Part shown: positions 1-7,269 of the stretch, piece after piece
How the letters are laid out: every line of letters starts with the position of its first letter
How positions within the stretch are numbered: the stretch's first letter is position 1
From: Gordonia sp. ABSL11-1
GTDB lineage: Bacteria; Actinomycetota; Actinomycetes; Mycobacteriales; Mycobacteriaceae
Length of the DNA stretch: 64,000 nucleotides
Direction: 5' to 3'
Assembly (NCBI RefSeq): GCF_030315685.1
Contig: NZ_JASXSI010000015.1
Location: 62,001 to 126,000 of the forward strand
The notes under the pieces: generated by a model
What the model was told of the DNA's origin: nothing
Seen by the model: the letters and a program-made list of their open reading frames with translations, nothing else
Database searches by the model: none
Program-made: the position numbers and the translations under genes

Positions 1-572
1 CGGTGGTGGCCGGCAGCAACGGCATCGACGCCACCGCGCGCCTCGGGGCACCGGCGTTCCTCGGCTGGTTCGTCGCCGGGATGCTGTTGGCCGTGTGCAC
101 GCACCTCGTCCGGCGCTGGAATCCGACGATCTCGGTGGGCATCGCCGTGGCAGCGTTCCTCCTCTCGGGCACCGCGATCGCGGGGGAACCGACCATCACC
201 CCGACGACGGCGTCGGCGACCATCGTCAAACATGTGCTGTACATCGTCGTCGCCGTCGGGCTCATCGGTCCGCTCACGGTGCGTCCCCCGGGCATCCTCG
301 ACGACGGTGATCGACCCGACTGGTGGTCGAGGGTGTGCGGCAGCCGACCCATCGTCTGGCTCGGTGAGATCTCCTACGAGTTCTTCCTCGTCCACGTCCT
401 GGTGCTCGAGATCCTGATGGACATCCTCGGCTACGGCGTGTTCTCCGGTTCGATGCCGGTGGCGTTCATCGCCACGACCGTCGTGAGCGTTCCGGTCGCG
501 TGGGGCCTCCATCGCCTCACCCGCCCGTTGTGGCGGGCTCGCACCCCGGGAGCGGTCGCTACGCGCAGGTAG
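1..572 (+). CDS. acyltransferase family 3 (OafA/YrhL-like), C-terminal part
   Basis: This is the tail (about 190 residues) of a multi-pass membrane acyltransferase whose start lies left of the window. It has four or five hydrophobic helices, for example FLGWFVAGMLLAVCTHLV near the start and HVLYIVVAVGLIGPLTV in the middle. It also has the characteristic late helix LGEISYEFFLVHVLVLEI, which in this family precedes the final membrane spans. Family members O-acylate cell-surface glycans or glycolipids; the acceptor cannot be told from this fragment. The frame is open from the first bases to a TAG at 570-572. The catalytic His region at the N-terminus is not in view, so activity cannot be judged. 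Confidence 0.7.
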   Translation, partial: VVAGSNGIDATARLGAPAFLGWFVAGMLLAVCTHLVRRWNPTISVGIAVAAFLLSGTAIAGEPTITPTTASATIVKHVLYIVVAVGLIGPLTVRPPGILDDGDRPDWWSRVCGSRPIVWLGEISYEFFLVHVLVLEILMDILGYGVFSGSMPVAFIATTVVSVPVAWGLHRLTRPLWRARTPGAVATRR

Positions 573-622
573 CATCGGGGTATACGTCTGCCGCGCCCGG
601 TAGGGGAATCGAGGGTCACCAC

Positions 623-1861
623 ATGGTCGAGAACCGGCGTCCAGGTCTGCGGGCCGCGACCACGAGCGACGAACTCCGCTCATGGTGCGATCAGTCGCGT
701 GTGCCGGGTGACCGCCCCGAGCTCTCCGACACCGCGGCGATCCTCGTCGCCTCCGGATTCCTGACACCGGCCGGCCGGGCGATCGTCGTCCGAAGGATCT
801 CGACCGGACTGCCGATGCCGGTCCTGCCGGGCGGATTCGGCGACCTGCGACGCCTCGCCCGCGCTATCGGCCAGACCGAGCACCAGCTGTCGAACCCGAT
901 GATGCCGAGCGTCGTCGGCGCGGTGATGCGCAACCGCTTGAACGGTATGCATCGTCGTCGTGAGGACGCCCGCAAGGTGCTCGTCACCGCCAAGGGCGTG
1001 TTCGCCGGCGGGACCCGCGCTATCCGCCGGGAACGGCGCGAGAACGTCTACCTCGAGATCGACGAGCGGGAGCGACTCTTCGCCGGCCTGATGTGCACGC
1101 CCACCCCGAACGTGAACACGACGGGATATGTGCGCCGCGCCGGTACCGCCGCGATCGACCGGCTTGCCGGCGTCGTCGGACAGGTCGCCAACAAGTCCGG
1201 GTACCCGCAGGCCGGCGAGTGGGCGAGTCAGATCCTGGTCCCGGATCGTGCCGAGTCGCCGGCGGCGCCCGTCGGCACCCCGGGGTCGGCCGCCTTCGTC
1301 GACGGCTACGAGACGCTGCTGTACGTCGCGGGACACTTCTACGACCGCATCGTGCGTAACCCGGCGTGGCTGTCCGACCACTTCGAGATCCAGCGCACGC
1401 AGGTCAACCTGCATGCCGAGCTCGCGGAGATCGCCGCCGACGTGATCGCCCTGCGCGCGGTCCGCATCGACCTCGACCGGGCCAAGCGCAACGGCGGATT
1501 CGATCGATCGTTCGCCGAGCACATCGACCGTCGGGAGACGACGCTGCGGCCCGTGTGGACCGAACTCCTCGACCGGGTGCAGGCGCTCGGTGAGGTCGCG
1601 TCCGTCGTCGAGTCCGCCGCCGTCGAACTGCGGGTCCTCGCCGAATACGACAGGGCCCACACCATCGACGACCGGATCGACGAACTCATCGCCCGCTCGG
1701 GCGACCGCGAGATCTCCGTCGACAACGCCAAACGACTCAGCGAGCAGGTGCGCAGCGGCGAGGAGCAGCTGAGGATCTATCGGGATGTGTTGCAGGGCAA
1801 TATCGCTCGAATCTCTCCGGCCCTACCTCGGGAGTTGCCGGCACGGTACGAACCGTCCTGA
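623..1861 (+). CDS. conserved hypothetical protein, largely helical
   Basis: This is a 412-residue protein I do not recognise. The ATG at 623 is preferred over an in-frame ATG at 500, which would overlap the acyltransferase; a GAGGG lies 8 nt upstream of 623. No signal peptide or membrane span is visible. The N-terminal third is compact and mixed. From about residue 240 the protein is rich in charged heptad-like helices (runs such as LHAELAEIAADVIALRAVRI and DNAKRLSEQVRSGEEQLRIY), suggesting coiled coils. It ends with a Pro-rich tail. It stands between a membrane acyltransferase and a thioesterase on the other strand, which gives no functional hint. Composition matches the neighbours. Confidence 0.75.
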   Translation: MVENRRPGLRAATTSDELRSWCDQSRVPGDRPELSDTAAILVASGFLTPAGRAIVVRRISTGLPMPVLPGGFGDLRRLARAIGQTEHQLSNPMMPSVVGAVMRNRLNGMHRRREDARKVLVTAKGVFAGGTRAIRRERRENVYLEIDERERLFAGLMCTPTPNVNTTGYVRRAGTAAIDRLAGVVGQVANKSGYPQAGEWASQILVPDRAESPAAPVGTPGSAAFVDGYETLLYVAGHFYDRIVRNPAWLSDHFEIQRTQVNLHAELAEIAADVIALRAVRIDLDRAKRNGGFDRSFAEHIDRRETTLRPVWTELLDRVQALGEVASVVESAAVELRVLAEYDRAHTIDDRIDELIARSGDREISVDNAKRLSEQVRSGEEQLRIYRDVLQGNIARISPALPRELPARYEPS

Positions 1862-1888
1862 GCGTCCAGGCTCAGCGCGACCCGGAGC

Positions 1889-2347
1889 TCAGCGCGACCA
1901 CGAGCTCAGATACTCCTTCTCGGTCGGGCTCAGCCGCCGCAACGTGCGGGCCTCGATGTCGACGACCGCCATCTGCGTGCTCGCCACACATGCGGCCTTG
2001 GTCGAGGTGTCCTCACCGGCCGGGCGGATCTCGTAGCCGATGGTGAAGTCGACCGAACGGAAACCCTTGATCCACATGCCGACCTGCAGCGGTGAGTCCT
2101 CGTGCCGCAGTTGCCGCTGATACCGGATGTCGACGTGGACGATCATCGCGCTCGTGATGAGTGGATAGAACGACTCATCCGCTGTATCACCCGGCCCGCT
2201 CGCCTCGCTCCCGGCGCCGGCGAGCAGCCACTGGATCCGCGCCTCCTCCATGACCGTCACCATGCGCGCGTGGTTGATGTGGCCGAAAGCATCCATGTCC
2301 GACCAACGCACCGGGACGTCGGCGGCGAAGGCGAAAGAGTTGTTCAT
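1889..2347 (-). CDS. acyl-CoA thioesterase, hotdog fold (4HBT/YbgC-like)
   Basis: This 152-residue single hotdog-domain thioesterase is predicted to hydrolyse acyl-CoA in the cytosol. The signature RWSDMDAFGHINHARMV near residue 14 carries the catalytic Asp of the 4HBT family and is followed by the long helix EEARIQWLL. The strand VDIRYQRQLRHEDSPLQV is the usual core beta-hairpin. Length is slightly above the common 135-145 because about ten residues (AGAGSEASGPG) sit after the central helix. They are encoded by a GC-rich repeat also found in nuoN and nuoK. The gene is divergent from the mycolyltransferase gene, with 56-68 bp between them. Substrate unknown. Confidence 0.85.
   Translation of the reverse strand: MNNSFAFAADVPVRWSDMDAFGHINHARMVTVMEEARIQWLLAGAGSEASGPGDTADESFYPLITSAMIVHVDIRYQRQLRHEDSPLQVGMWIKGFRSVDFTIGYEIRPAGEDTSTKAACVASTQMAVVDIEARTLRRLSPTEKEYLSSWSR
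2193..2218 (-). repeat. short GC-rich dispersed repeat, copy A, in frame in thioesterase
   Basis: A ~26-bp GC-rich stretch contains CCCGCTCGCCTCGCTCCCGG, nearly identical to copies at 14960-14987 and 19937-19964. Read on the minus strand it encodes GAGSEASGP, the same frame as in the other two copies, and it lies in a loop after the central helix of the hotdog domain. Confidence 0.7.
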
Positions 2348-2415
2348 GCAAGCAAGCTTTCCATTGTCGGTTACCGATCAGTATCCTGTCTGGGGGGAGG
2401 GCAGTGAGGGAGCGC

Positions 2416-3402
2416 ATGCGTAAGTCGAATCGGTGGACGGCCGCGGTCGTCTCGCTGCTGGCTGCCGCCCTCGTGATGCCGGCCGCAGTCGCGCACGCCG
2501 ACGACACCAAGGTCGCGATGATCTCCAAACAGTCGAAGCTCAGCCCACTGCGCACCGACATCTGGGTGAACTCCCCGTCGATGGGCGGCAAGGTCAAAGT
2601 GTCCGTCCTCACTCCGCAGTCGGGGAGCGGACCACGCTCGACCGTCTATCTGCTCGACGGCGCCGACGCCGGTGAGGACGTCAGCGACTGGATCACCAAG
2701 GGCAAGGCCGGACGGTTCTTCGCCGACAAGAACGTCAACGTCGTCCTGCCCACGGGCGGCGCGGGCAGCTTCTACACGAACTGGGTGCGTCGCGACGCGA
2801 AGATCGGCAAGCCGCAGTGGGAGACGTTCCTGACCCAGGAACTGCCCCCGCTGATCGACGAGAAGTTCGACGGCACCGGCCGCAACGCCGTCGTCGGCCT
2901 GTCGATGGGTGGGCAGTCGGCCTTCACCCTTGCGGTGCGCCACCCCAGCCTCTACTCGGGCATCGCGTCGCTCAGCGGGTGCCCGCCGGTGTCCGGTCCG
3001 GTCAACGAGAGCTACGTCCGCACCACTGTCGCCAAGAGCGGCGGTGACGCCACCAACATGTGGGGTCCGTTCGGATCGGCGAACTGGAACGCGCATGACC
3101 CGAGCCGTCATCTCGACAAGCTCCGCGGCAAGGACATCTTCATCGCCGCCGGCTCCGGCGCGGTCGGTCCGCGTGACCTCACGGCACCGTACGACTCCAG
3201 CGAGGGGCCGCGGTCGGCGGTCGTCGCCGCGTCGTCGGCGCTCGAGGTCGGTGCGTGGCGCTGCTCGTTGGAGTTCGCCGCGACCCTACGCGTCAACAAC
3301 ATCCCGTACACCGACGGTTTCCACGTCATCGGGACCCACAACTGGGTGTACTGGGAACAGGATCTTCCGGTCGCCTGGCAGACCATCTCGCGAGGTCTCT
3401 GA
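2416..3402 (+). CDS. secreted mycolyltransferase/esterase, antigen 85-like
   Basis: This is an exported alpha/beta hydrolase of the esterase D/antigen 85 type. Enzymes of this family transfer mycolic acids to trehalose or arabinogalactan in the cell envelope. A signal peptide is visible (basic start MRKSNRW, hydrophobic VVSLLAAALVMPAAVAHA, cleavage near AHA-D). The nucleophile elbow is GLSMGGQSAF, the early strand is VYLLDGADAGED, and the final His motif is THNWVYWEQDLP, as expected for the Ser/acid/His triad. I chose the ATG at 2416; a GTG at 2404 in the same frame is also possible and only lengthens the signal peptide. The protein is about 328 residues, in the family range. Its product implies a mycolate-bearing envelope. 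Confidence 0.85.
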   Translation: MRKSNRWTAAVVSLLAAALVMPAAVAHADDTKVAMISKQSKLSPLRTDIWVNSPSMGGKVKVSVLTPQSGSGPRSTVYLLDGADAGEDVSDWITKGKAGRFFADKNVNVVLPTGGAGSFYTNWVRRDAKIGKPQWETFLTQELPPLIDEKFDGTGRNAVVGLSMGGQSAFTLAVRHPSLYSGIASLSGCPPVSGPVNESYVRTTVAKSGGDATNMWGPFGSANWNAHDPSRHLDKLRGKDIFIAAGSGAVGPRDLTAPYDSSEGPRSAVVAASSALEVGAWRCSLEFAATLRVNNIPYTDGFHVIGTHNWVYWEQDLPVAWQTISRGL

Positions 3403-3439
3403 GTCCCGTCCGCCGGACATCTCCGCCTTCGTTCCTCCC

Positions 3440-3491
3440 CCGGGTATCACCTGGTCCGCCGCGAGCACGCGGAGGGCGGTGGCATACCCGG
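3440..3491. terminator. long inverted repeat between convergent genes
   Basis: CCGGGTAT at 3440-3447 pairs with ATACCCGG at 3484-3491, and adjoining CACC and GGTG blocks extend the stem. It lies between the stops of the mycolyltransferase and the aminotransferase. No T-run follows, so a bidirectional terminator is an inference. Confidence 0.5.
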
Positions 3492-3539
3492 CGGACGAAC
3501 TGAGTGCGACGCCCTCCGAGCGACGGCGGTCAGGTCAGG

Positions 3540-4604
3540 TCAGGCACGCGCGGCCCACTGCTCGGCGAAGCCGAGGAACACGTCGGTCTCCGCCGGATGG
3601 GTGACGGTCACGCGGACGCCGTCGCCGGCGAACGGACGGACCACGACGCCCGCCTCCACACATCGGGAGGCGAACTCGGTCGTGTCCTCACCCAGTTCCA
3701 GCCACACGAAGTTGGCCTGCGACTCGGGCACTCGGTAGCCGAGATCACGCAAGCGCCCGGTCACACGGATCCGCTCGGCGACGACGGCGTCCGTGCGTGC
3801 GAGGAGTTCATCACCGGCCTCGAGCGATGCCAGCGCGGCCTGCTGGGCGACGCTGTTCACCGAGAACGGCACGTGCGCTTTTCCGAGTGCGGTGATGACC
3901 TCGGGATCGGCGAGTGCGTAGCCGACCCGCAGACCGGCCAGGCCGTACGCCTTGGAGAACGTGCGCAGCACGACGAGGTTGCGGAACTCGCGCAGCAGTT
4001 CGACTGCGTCGTAAGCCTGCGTCGGACCGAGGCGCAGGTATTCGAAGTACGCCTCGTCGAGCGCGACGACGACGTCCGACGGCACGGTCCGCAGGAACTC
4101 GAGGAGGGCGGCCGCCTCGACGACGGTGCCCGTCGGATTGTTCGGATTGCAGATGAAGACGAGCCGGGTCCGGTCGGTGATCGCCGCGGCCATCGCCGGC
4201 AGGTCGTAGGTGAGGTCGGCGGTCAGCGGCACCTGCACCGGCGTCGCCCCGGCCACCCGTGTCGCCAGAGGATAGGTCTCGAACGACCGCCACCCGAAGA
4301 CGACCTCGTCGCCGGGTCCGCTGGTGACGGTGATCAGGTTCTGGCAGAGGATCACCGAGCCGCACCCGACCTGGACCTGATCCTCGGTGACCCCGACCCC
4401 CTTGGCGAGCGCCGCGGTCAACTCGACCATCCCGTTGTCGGGATAACGGTTCACCGCCGTCGCCGCCGTCGTGATCGCATCGAGGACGCTGGGCAGCGGA
4501 CCTTCCGTGGCCTCGTTGCTCGCGAGCTTCACCGCTCCCGGAAAAGTCTTGCCGGGAACATAGACGGGCAGGTCGTCGAGGTCGGGACGGATACGCAGGC
4601 TCAC
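3540..4604 (-). CDS. pat: aromatic amino acid aminotransferase (HisC-like, PLP)
   Basis: This is a fold-type I PLP aminotransferase of 354 residues, related to histidinol-phosphate aminotransferase and to the mycobacterial aromatic aminotransferase next to a tRNA-Ser (Rv3772). It would transaminate phenylpyruvate/4-hydroxyphenylpyruvate or imidazole-acetol phosphate. Cofactor motifs are all present: CNPNNPTGTV, ALDEAYFEYL and the Schiff-base Lys in RTFSKAYGLAGLRVGYA. The YVPGK near residue 14 matches the substrate-gate start of the family. The start is GTG at 4604, with a TACATT hexamer 6 nt before it, which suggests a leaderless message. A triple 5-bp TCAGG repeat lies at the stop codon. Aromatic rather than histidine biosynthesis is inferred from synteny. 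Confidence 0.85.
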   Translation of the reverse strand: MSLRIRPDLDDLPVYVPGKTFPGAVKLASNEATEGPLPSVLDAITTAATAVNRYPDNGMVELTAALAKGVGVTEDQVQVGCGSVILCQNLITVTSGPGDEVVFGWRSFETYPLATRVAGATPVQVPLTADLTYDLPAMAAAITDRTRLVFICNPNNPTGTVVEAAALLEFLRTVPSDVVVALDEAYFEYLRLGPTQAYDAVELLREFRNLVVLRTFSKAYGLAGLRVGYALADPEVITALGKAHVPFSVNSVAQQAALASLEAGDELLARTDAVVAERIRVTGRLRDLGYRVPESQANFVWLELGEDTTEFASRCVEAGVVVRPFAGDGVRVTVTHPAETDVFLGFAEQWAARA

Positions 4605-4674
4605 CCGTCAAATGTAGGACTGCCGCCCGCGGACGGCCAAAACGGTGCACGCCCTTCGGTGGCGTCCTCGCGGT

Positions 4675-4704
4675 TTGCTTCGCGCCGCCGGGTGTGTGTA
4701 ACCT
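4675..4704 (+). promoter_or_regulatory. sigma70-type promoter for tRNA-Ser(GCT)
   Basis: TTGCTT at 4675-4680 and TAACCT at 4699-4704, with an 18-bp spacer, end 32 bp before the tRNA-Ser. This is the best -35/-10 pair in the gap and fits a vegetative promoter serving one or both tRNAs. Confidence 0.55.
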
Positions 4705-4736
4705 TTCGCTTCGGCAGTTCGAAAGGACTCCGCCAA

Positions 4737-4825
4737 GGAGGCGTGCCAGAGCGGCCGAATGGGACTCACTGCTAATGAGTTGTCTCGCTAAAACGGGACC
4801 GGAGGTTCAAATCCTCTCGCCTCCG
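4737..4825 (+). tRNA. tRNA-Ser(GCT)
   Basis: This is an 89-nt class II tRNA. Acceptor GGAGGCG (4737-4743) pairs with CGCCTCC (4818-4824), with discriminator G4825. The anticodon arm reads CTCACTGCTAATGAG with anticodon GCT. A long variable arm (TCTCGCTAAAACGGGA) and the T-arm GGTTCAAATCC follow. No CCA is encoded. It decodes AGC/AGU serine codons. Confidence 0.95.
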
Positions 4826-4861
4826 CCGACCCGCCCACAGCGGGGCACAAATGAATAGCAC

Positions 4862-4934
4862 GCGCCCGTAGCTCAACGGATAGAGCATCTGACTACGGAT
4901 CAGAAGGTTTGGGGTTCGAATCCCTACGGGCGCA
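4862..4934 (+). tRNA. tRNA-Arg(ACG)
   Basis: This is a 73-nt tRNA. Acceptor GCGCCCG (4862-4868) pairs with CGGGCGC (4927-4933), with discriminator A4934. D-arm AGCTCAACGGATAGAGCA, anticodon arm CTGACTACGGATCAG with anticodon ACG (A34 is the target of TadA deamination; a tadA gene lies at 12058), and T-arm GGGTTCGAATCCC. No encoded CCA. Confidence 0.96.
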
Positions 4935-5448
4935 CATCAGACGAGAACCCCGGCTCCGGCCGGGGTTCTTGCGTTGTCGAGCGGTCCACCCGCGTGACGA
5001 CCGCACCGAATGCCGCGGCCAGCGGGAACATGATGATGCCGTAGACGGCGGGGATCACCGACATCTCGGTGCTGTCGAGCACGGTCGGTGTGATCGCCAG
5101 CGCGAGGGCCGCGTCACGACCGCCGTCACGGAGTTCACCGCGGTGAGCGTGATGTTGAGCGCGACGTCGCCGTGGAACAGGTGGCTGAGCAGACTGGCCA
5201 TGGTCCCGCCCGGGGACGCGGCGAGCGCCATCAGCCCGACGGCCAATAGCGGTTCGAGTTCGAAAACGTTCGCCAGGCCGAAGGCGATCAGCGGCAACAC
5301 GACCACCTGGGCCGCCCAGGATGATGGCGAGTGCCCGTGGGGTCCGCACGACCCGCCGAAAGTCTGCGACCGTGAGCGACAGCCCGAGTCCGAACATGAC
5401 GACCGCGAGCGCGATCGGGAGACCGATGCCGACAAAGGACGATTCCAT
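4924..5448 (-). pseudogene. decayed bile acid:sodium symporter (BASS) family gene
   Basis: The remnant begins with MESSFVGIGLPIALAVVMFG, a typical first span of the BASS/SBF family. It then leaves frame near 5315-5317: removing one G from the minus-strand GGG run would restore LAIILAAQVVVLPLIAF. The family core VGLMALAASPGGTMASLL follows in the second frame. The original frame resumes near 5105-5115, giving ALALAITPTVLDSTEMSV and ending after FPLAAAFGAVV. Two frame disruptions plus loss of roughly the last half (family members are about 300 residues; here about 160 can be recognised) make a working transporter unlikely. The surviving frame stops inside the tRNA-Arg. The decayed end abuts the tRNA, so deletion at the tRNA locus is possible. 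Confidence 0.75.
4945..4970 (+). terminator. intrinsic terminator after tRNA-Arg
   Basis: GAACCCCGG (4945-4953) and CCGGGGTTC (4960-4968) form a perfect 9-bp stem with a 6-nt loop, followed by TT. It lies 10 bp after the tRNA-Arg and ends tRNA transcription. Confidence 0.8.
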
Positions 5449-5492
5449 CTCAGGACCTCCCGGTGATGGGGGGGCAACGGTAGCATCGCGGC

Positions 5493-5915
5493 GTGCCGGG
5501 TACCGAGACGATCGTGGTGAGCGGGGTGGTCGTCCGCGACGACACCGGGCGCCTGCTCACCGTCCGAAAGCGGGGCACGACACGTTTCATGCTTCCCGGC
5601 GGAAAGCCCGAACCCGATGAATCAGCCGTCGACGCTGCGGCGCGTGAATGTCTGGAGGAGATCGGGCTCACGGTGGCGGCCGGCGACCTCGACGAGTGGG
5701 GAGCCTTTCGGTCGGCAGCGGCCAACGAGGACGGATTCGACGTCCTGGCAACGATTTTCGACGGTGGGGTCGTTGGTTCCGACATCACGCCATCGGCCGA
5801 GATCGCGGAGATCCGTTGGCTCGACATCGACACCGTCGCGCTGCCAGAGGATCTGGCGCCGCTGCTTGTCGACCACGTCATCCCGATGGTGCGGGCCAGT
5901 ATCCGACGCGACTGA
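5493..5915 (+). CDS. Nudix hydrolase
   Basis: This 140-residue Nudix pyrophosphatase would cleave a nucleoside diphosphate linked to another group; the substrate is unknown. The Nudix box is complete, from GGKPEPDESAVDAAARE to CLEEIGL at about residues 37-60, with the REx2EE metal-binding core. GTG at 5493 is chosen because TAGCAT lies at 5481-5486, leaving only 6 nt, the leaderless pattern seen repeatedly in this window. It follows the decayed symporter on the opposite strand and precedes the aquaporin by about 100 bp, so operon membership is uncertain. Confidence 0.9.
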   Translation: MPGTETIVVSGVVVRDDTGRLLTVRKRGTTRFMLPGGKPEPDESAVDAAARECLEEIGLTVAAGDLDEWGAFRSAAANEDGFDVLATIFDGGVVGSDITPSAEIAEIRWLDIDTVALPEDLAPLLVDHVIPMVRASIRRD

Positions 5916-6014
5916 CACGAGAACAGTTTTCCCAGGGTTCACCGTTTTCGGAGCATTCTCGGTTACCGTGTTCGCCGGGGGATCTTTGTCGCGCCGCACA
6001 CTGAAAGGATTCCC

Positions 6015-6809
6015 ATGAACTCACCATCACCCGTGGCACGAATCGCCGCGGAATTCATCGGCACATTCTGGTTGGTCTTCGGTGGCTGTGGCAGCGCCAT
6101 TTATGCCGCGAAACAAGTCGCCCAATCCGACGACGGCCGGAGCACCTTTCAATTGGGAATCGGCTTCCTCGGCGTGGCCCTTGCGTTCGGTCTGACGGTC
6201 GTCACCCTGGCCTACGCGGTGGCGCACATCTCGGGAGCGCATTTCAATCCGGCGATCACTCTTGGCGCTGCGGTGAGCGGACGGCTCCCGTGGAAGGATC
6301 TGCCCGGGTACTGGATCTCGCAGGTCGCCGGTGGTCTGCTGGCCGGCTTGACGCTGTGGGTGATCGCGAAGGGGCTACCGGGTTTCGAACGTGTGGGCAA
6401 TATGGCGGCGAACGGATATGGCGAACATTCTCCGGCCGGCTATTCCCTGACGAGTGTTTTCATCGCCGAGGTGTTGCTGACCGCGTTCTTCCTCATCGTC
6501 GTTCTCGGAGCGACCGATGGCCGCGCGCCCGCCGGGTTCGGTCCCCTGGCGATCGGTTTGTCGCTGACCCTCATCCACCTGATCTCGATCCCGATCAGCA
6601 ATACGTCGGTGAATCCGGCCCGCTCGACGGGTGTCGCATTCTTCAATGCGAATGGTGCACCCGCTCAGCTGTGGGTCTTCTGGCTTGCGCCCTTGATCGG
6701 CGGTGTGATCGGTGGTCTGATCTATCCGCTCCTTTTCGAGAACGGCAAACTGGCGTTCGGCAAGCGCGCCGCCGACGACACCCGGGCCGCGGGCGAGCCG
6801 GTCAGTTGA
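6015..6809 (+). CDS. aqpZ: aquaporin Z (MIP family)
   Basis: This is a water channel of 264 residues in the plasma membrane. Six spans are visible, with the two pore half-helices [14 protein letters not shown] (about residue 70) and [17 protein letters not shown] (about residue 195). The Arg after the second NPA (NPARST) and the His at HLISIPIS fit the narrow aquaporin-type selectivity filter rather than glyceroporin. A GAAAGGA sequence precedes the ATG by 5 nt. It overlaps the convergent arr gene by 8 bp at the 3' ends, so no terminator separates them. The 99-bp upstream gap probably holds its promoter. The 26-residue cytosolic tail is rich in basic and acidic residues. Confidence 0.93.
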   Translation: MNSPSPVARIAAEFIGTFWLVFGGCGSAIYAAKQVAQSDDGRSTFQLGIGFLGVALAFGLTVVTLAYAVAHISGAHFNPAITLGAAVSGRLPWKDLPGYWISQVAGGLLAGLTLWVIAKGLPGFERVGNMAANGYGEHSPAGYSLTSVFIAEVLLTAFFLIVVLGATDGRAPAGFGPLAIGLSLTLIHLISIPISNTSVNPARSTGVAFFNANGAPAQLWVFWLAPLIGGVIGGLIYPLLFENGKLAFGKRAADDTRAAGEPVS

Positions 6810-7212
6810 TGATCTCGCCGCGATGATCCGCGCGGAGTTCGGCGAGGCGGTCGCGCCAGCCCTGTAGGGTATCCGGGGTCAGTCGCGTCCAATCATCGAC
6901 CTCGGCGACGATCCGCAGGGGTGCGGTGCTCCGATACGACCGGGTGGGGTTGCCGGGGAACTTCTTGTCCGTCACGTTCGGATCGTTCTCGAACGGTCCG
7001 GTCGGTTCGACGACGAACACCCGCGGGGTGCCGTCCCCGGCCGCCAGCTCGGCGGCGAGGCCGGCCCCGTCGCGCATGGCGGTGAAATAGATGTGGTTCA
7101 TCACGATCTCCGGCCGATAGTTCGACCGGAACCCGGCCGTGAGTGAATCACCGGGGCGCAGATCGGCTTTCGTGCCGTGGTAGAACGGTCCGTCGTCGAG
7201 CGGTTCGGGCAT
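6802..7212 (-). CDS. arr: NAD+-rifampin ADP-ribosyltransferase Arr
   Basis: This enzyme inactivates rifamycins by transferring ADP-ribose from NAD+ to the ansa-chain hydroxyl, conferring resistance in mycobacteria and relatives. The 136-residue protein matches the Arr family along its length: [13 protein letters not shown] near the start, [20 protein letters not shown], the central [20 protein letters not shown] and [13 protein letters not shown]. The ATG at 7212 is preferred because TACGCT lies about 8 nt upstream, a leaderless arrangement. Composition is like its neighbours and no mobile-element genes flank it, so it looks chromosomal and intrinsic. It is convergent with aqpZ. Confidence 0.93.
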   Translation of the reverse strand: MPEPLDDGPFYHGTKADLRPGDSLTAGFRSNYRPEIVMNHIYFTAMRDGAGLAAELAAGDGTPRVFVVEPTGPFENDPNVTDKKFPGNPTRSYRSTAPLRIVAEVDDWTRLTPDTLQGWRDRLAELRADHRGEIIN

Positions 7213-7269
7213 GCTGACAGCGTAGGTTCTCGCCGCACGCGAACCCCACCGACCTGACACAATCCCGCC

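Noticed and set aside
4924..5448. Programmed frameshifting in the BASS gene
   Set aside because: No slippery heptamer or downstream structure was evident and half of the protein is missing, so decay is more likely.
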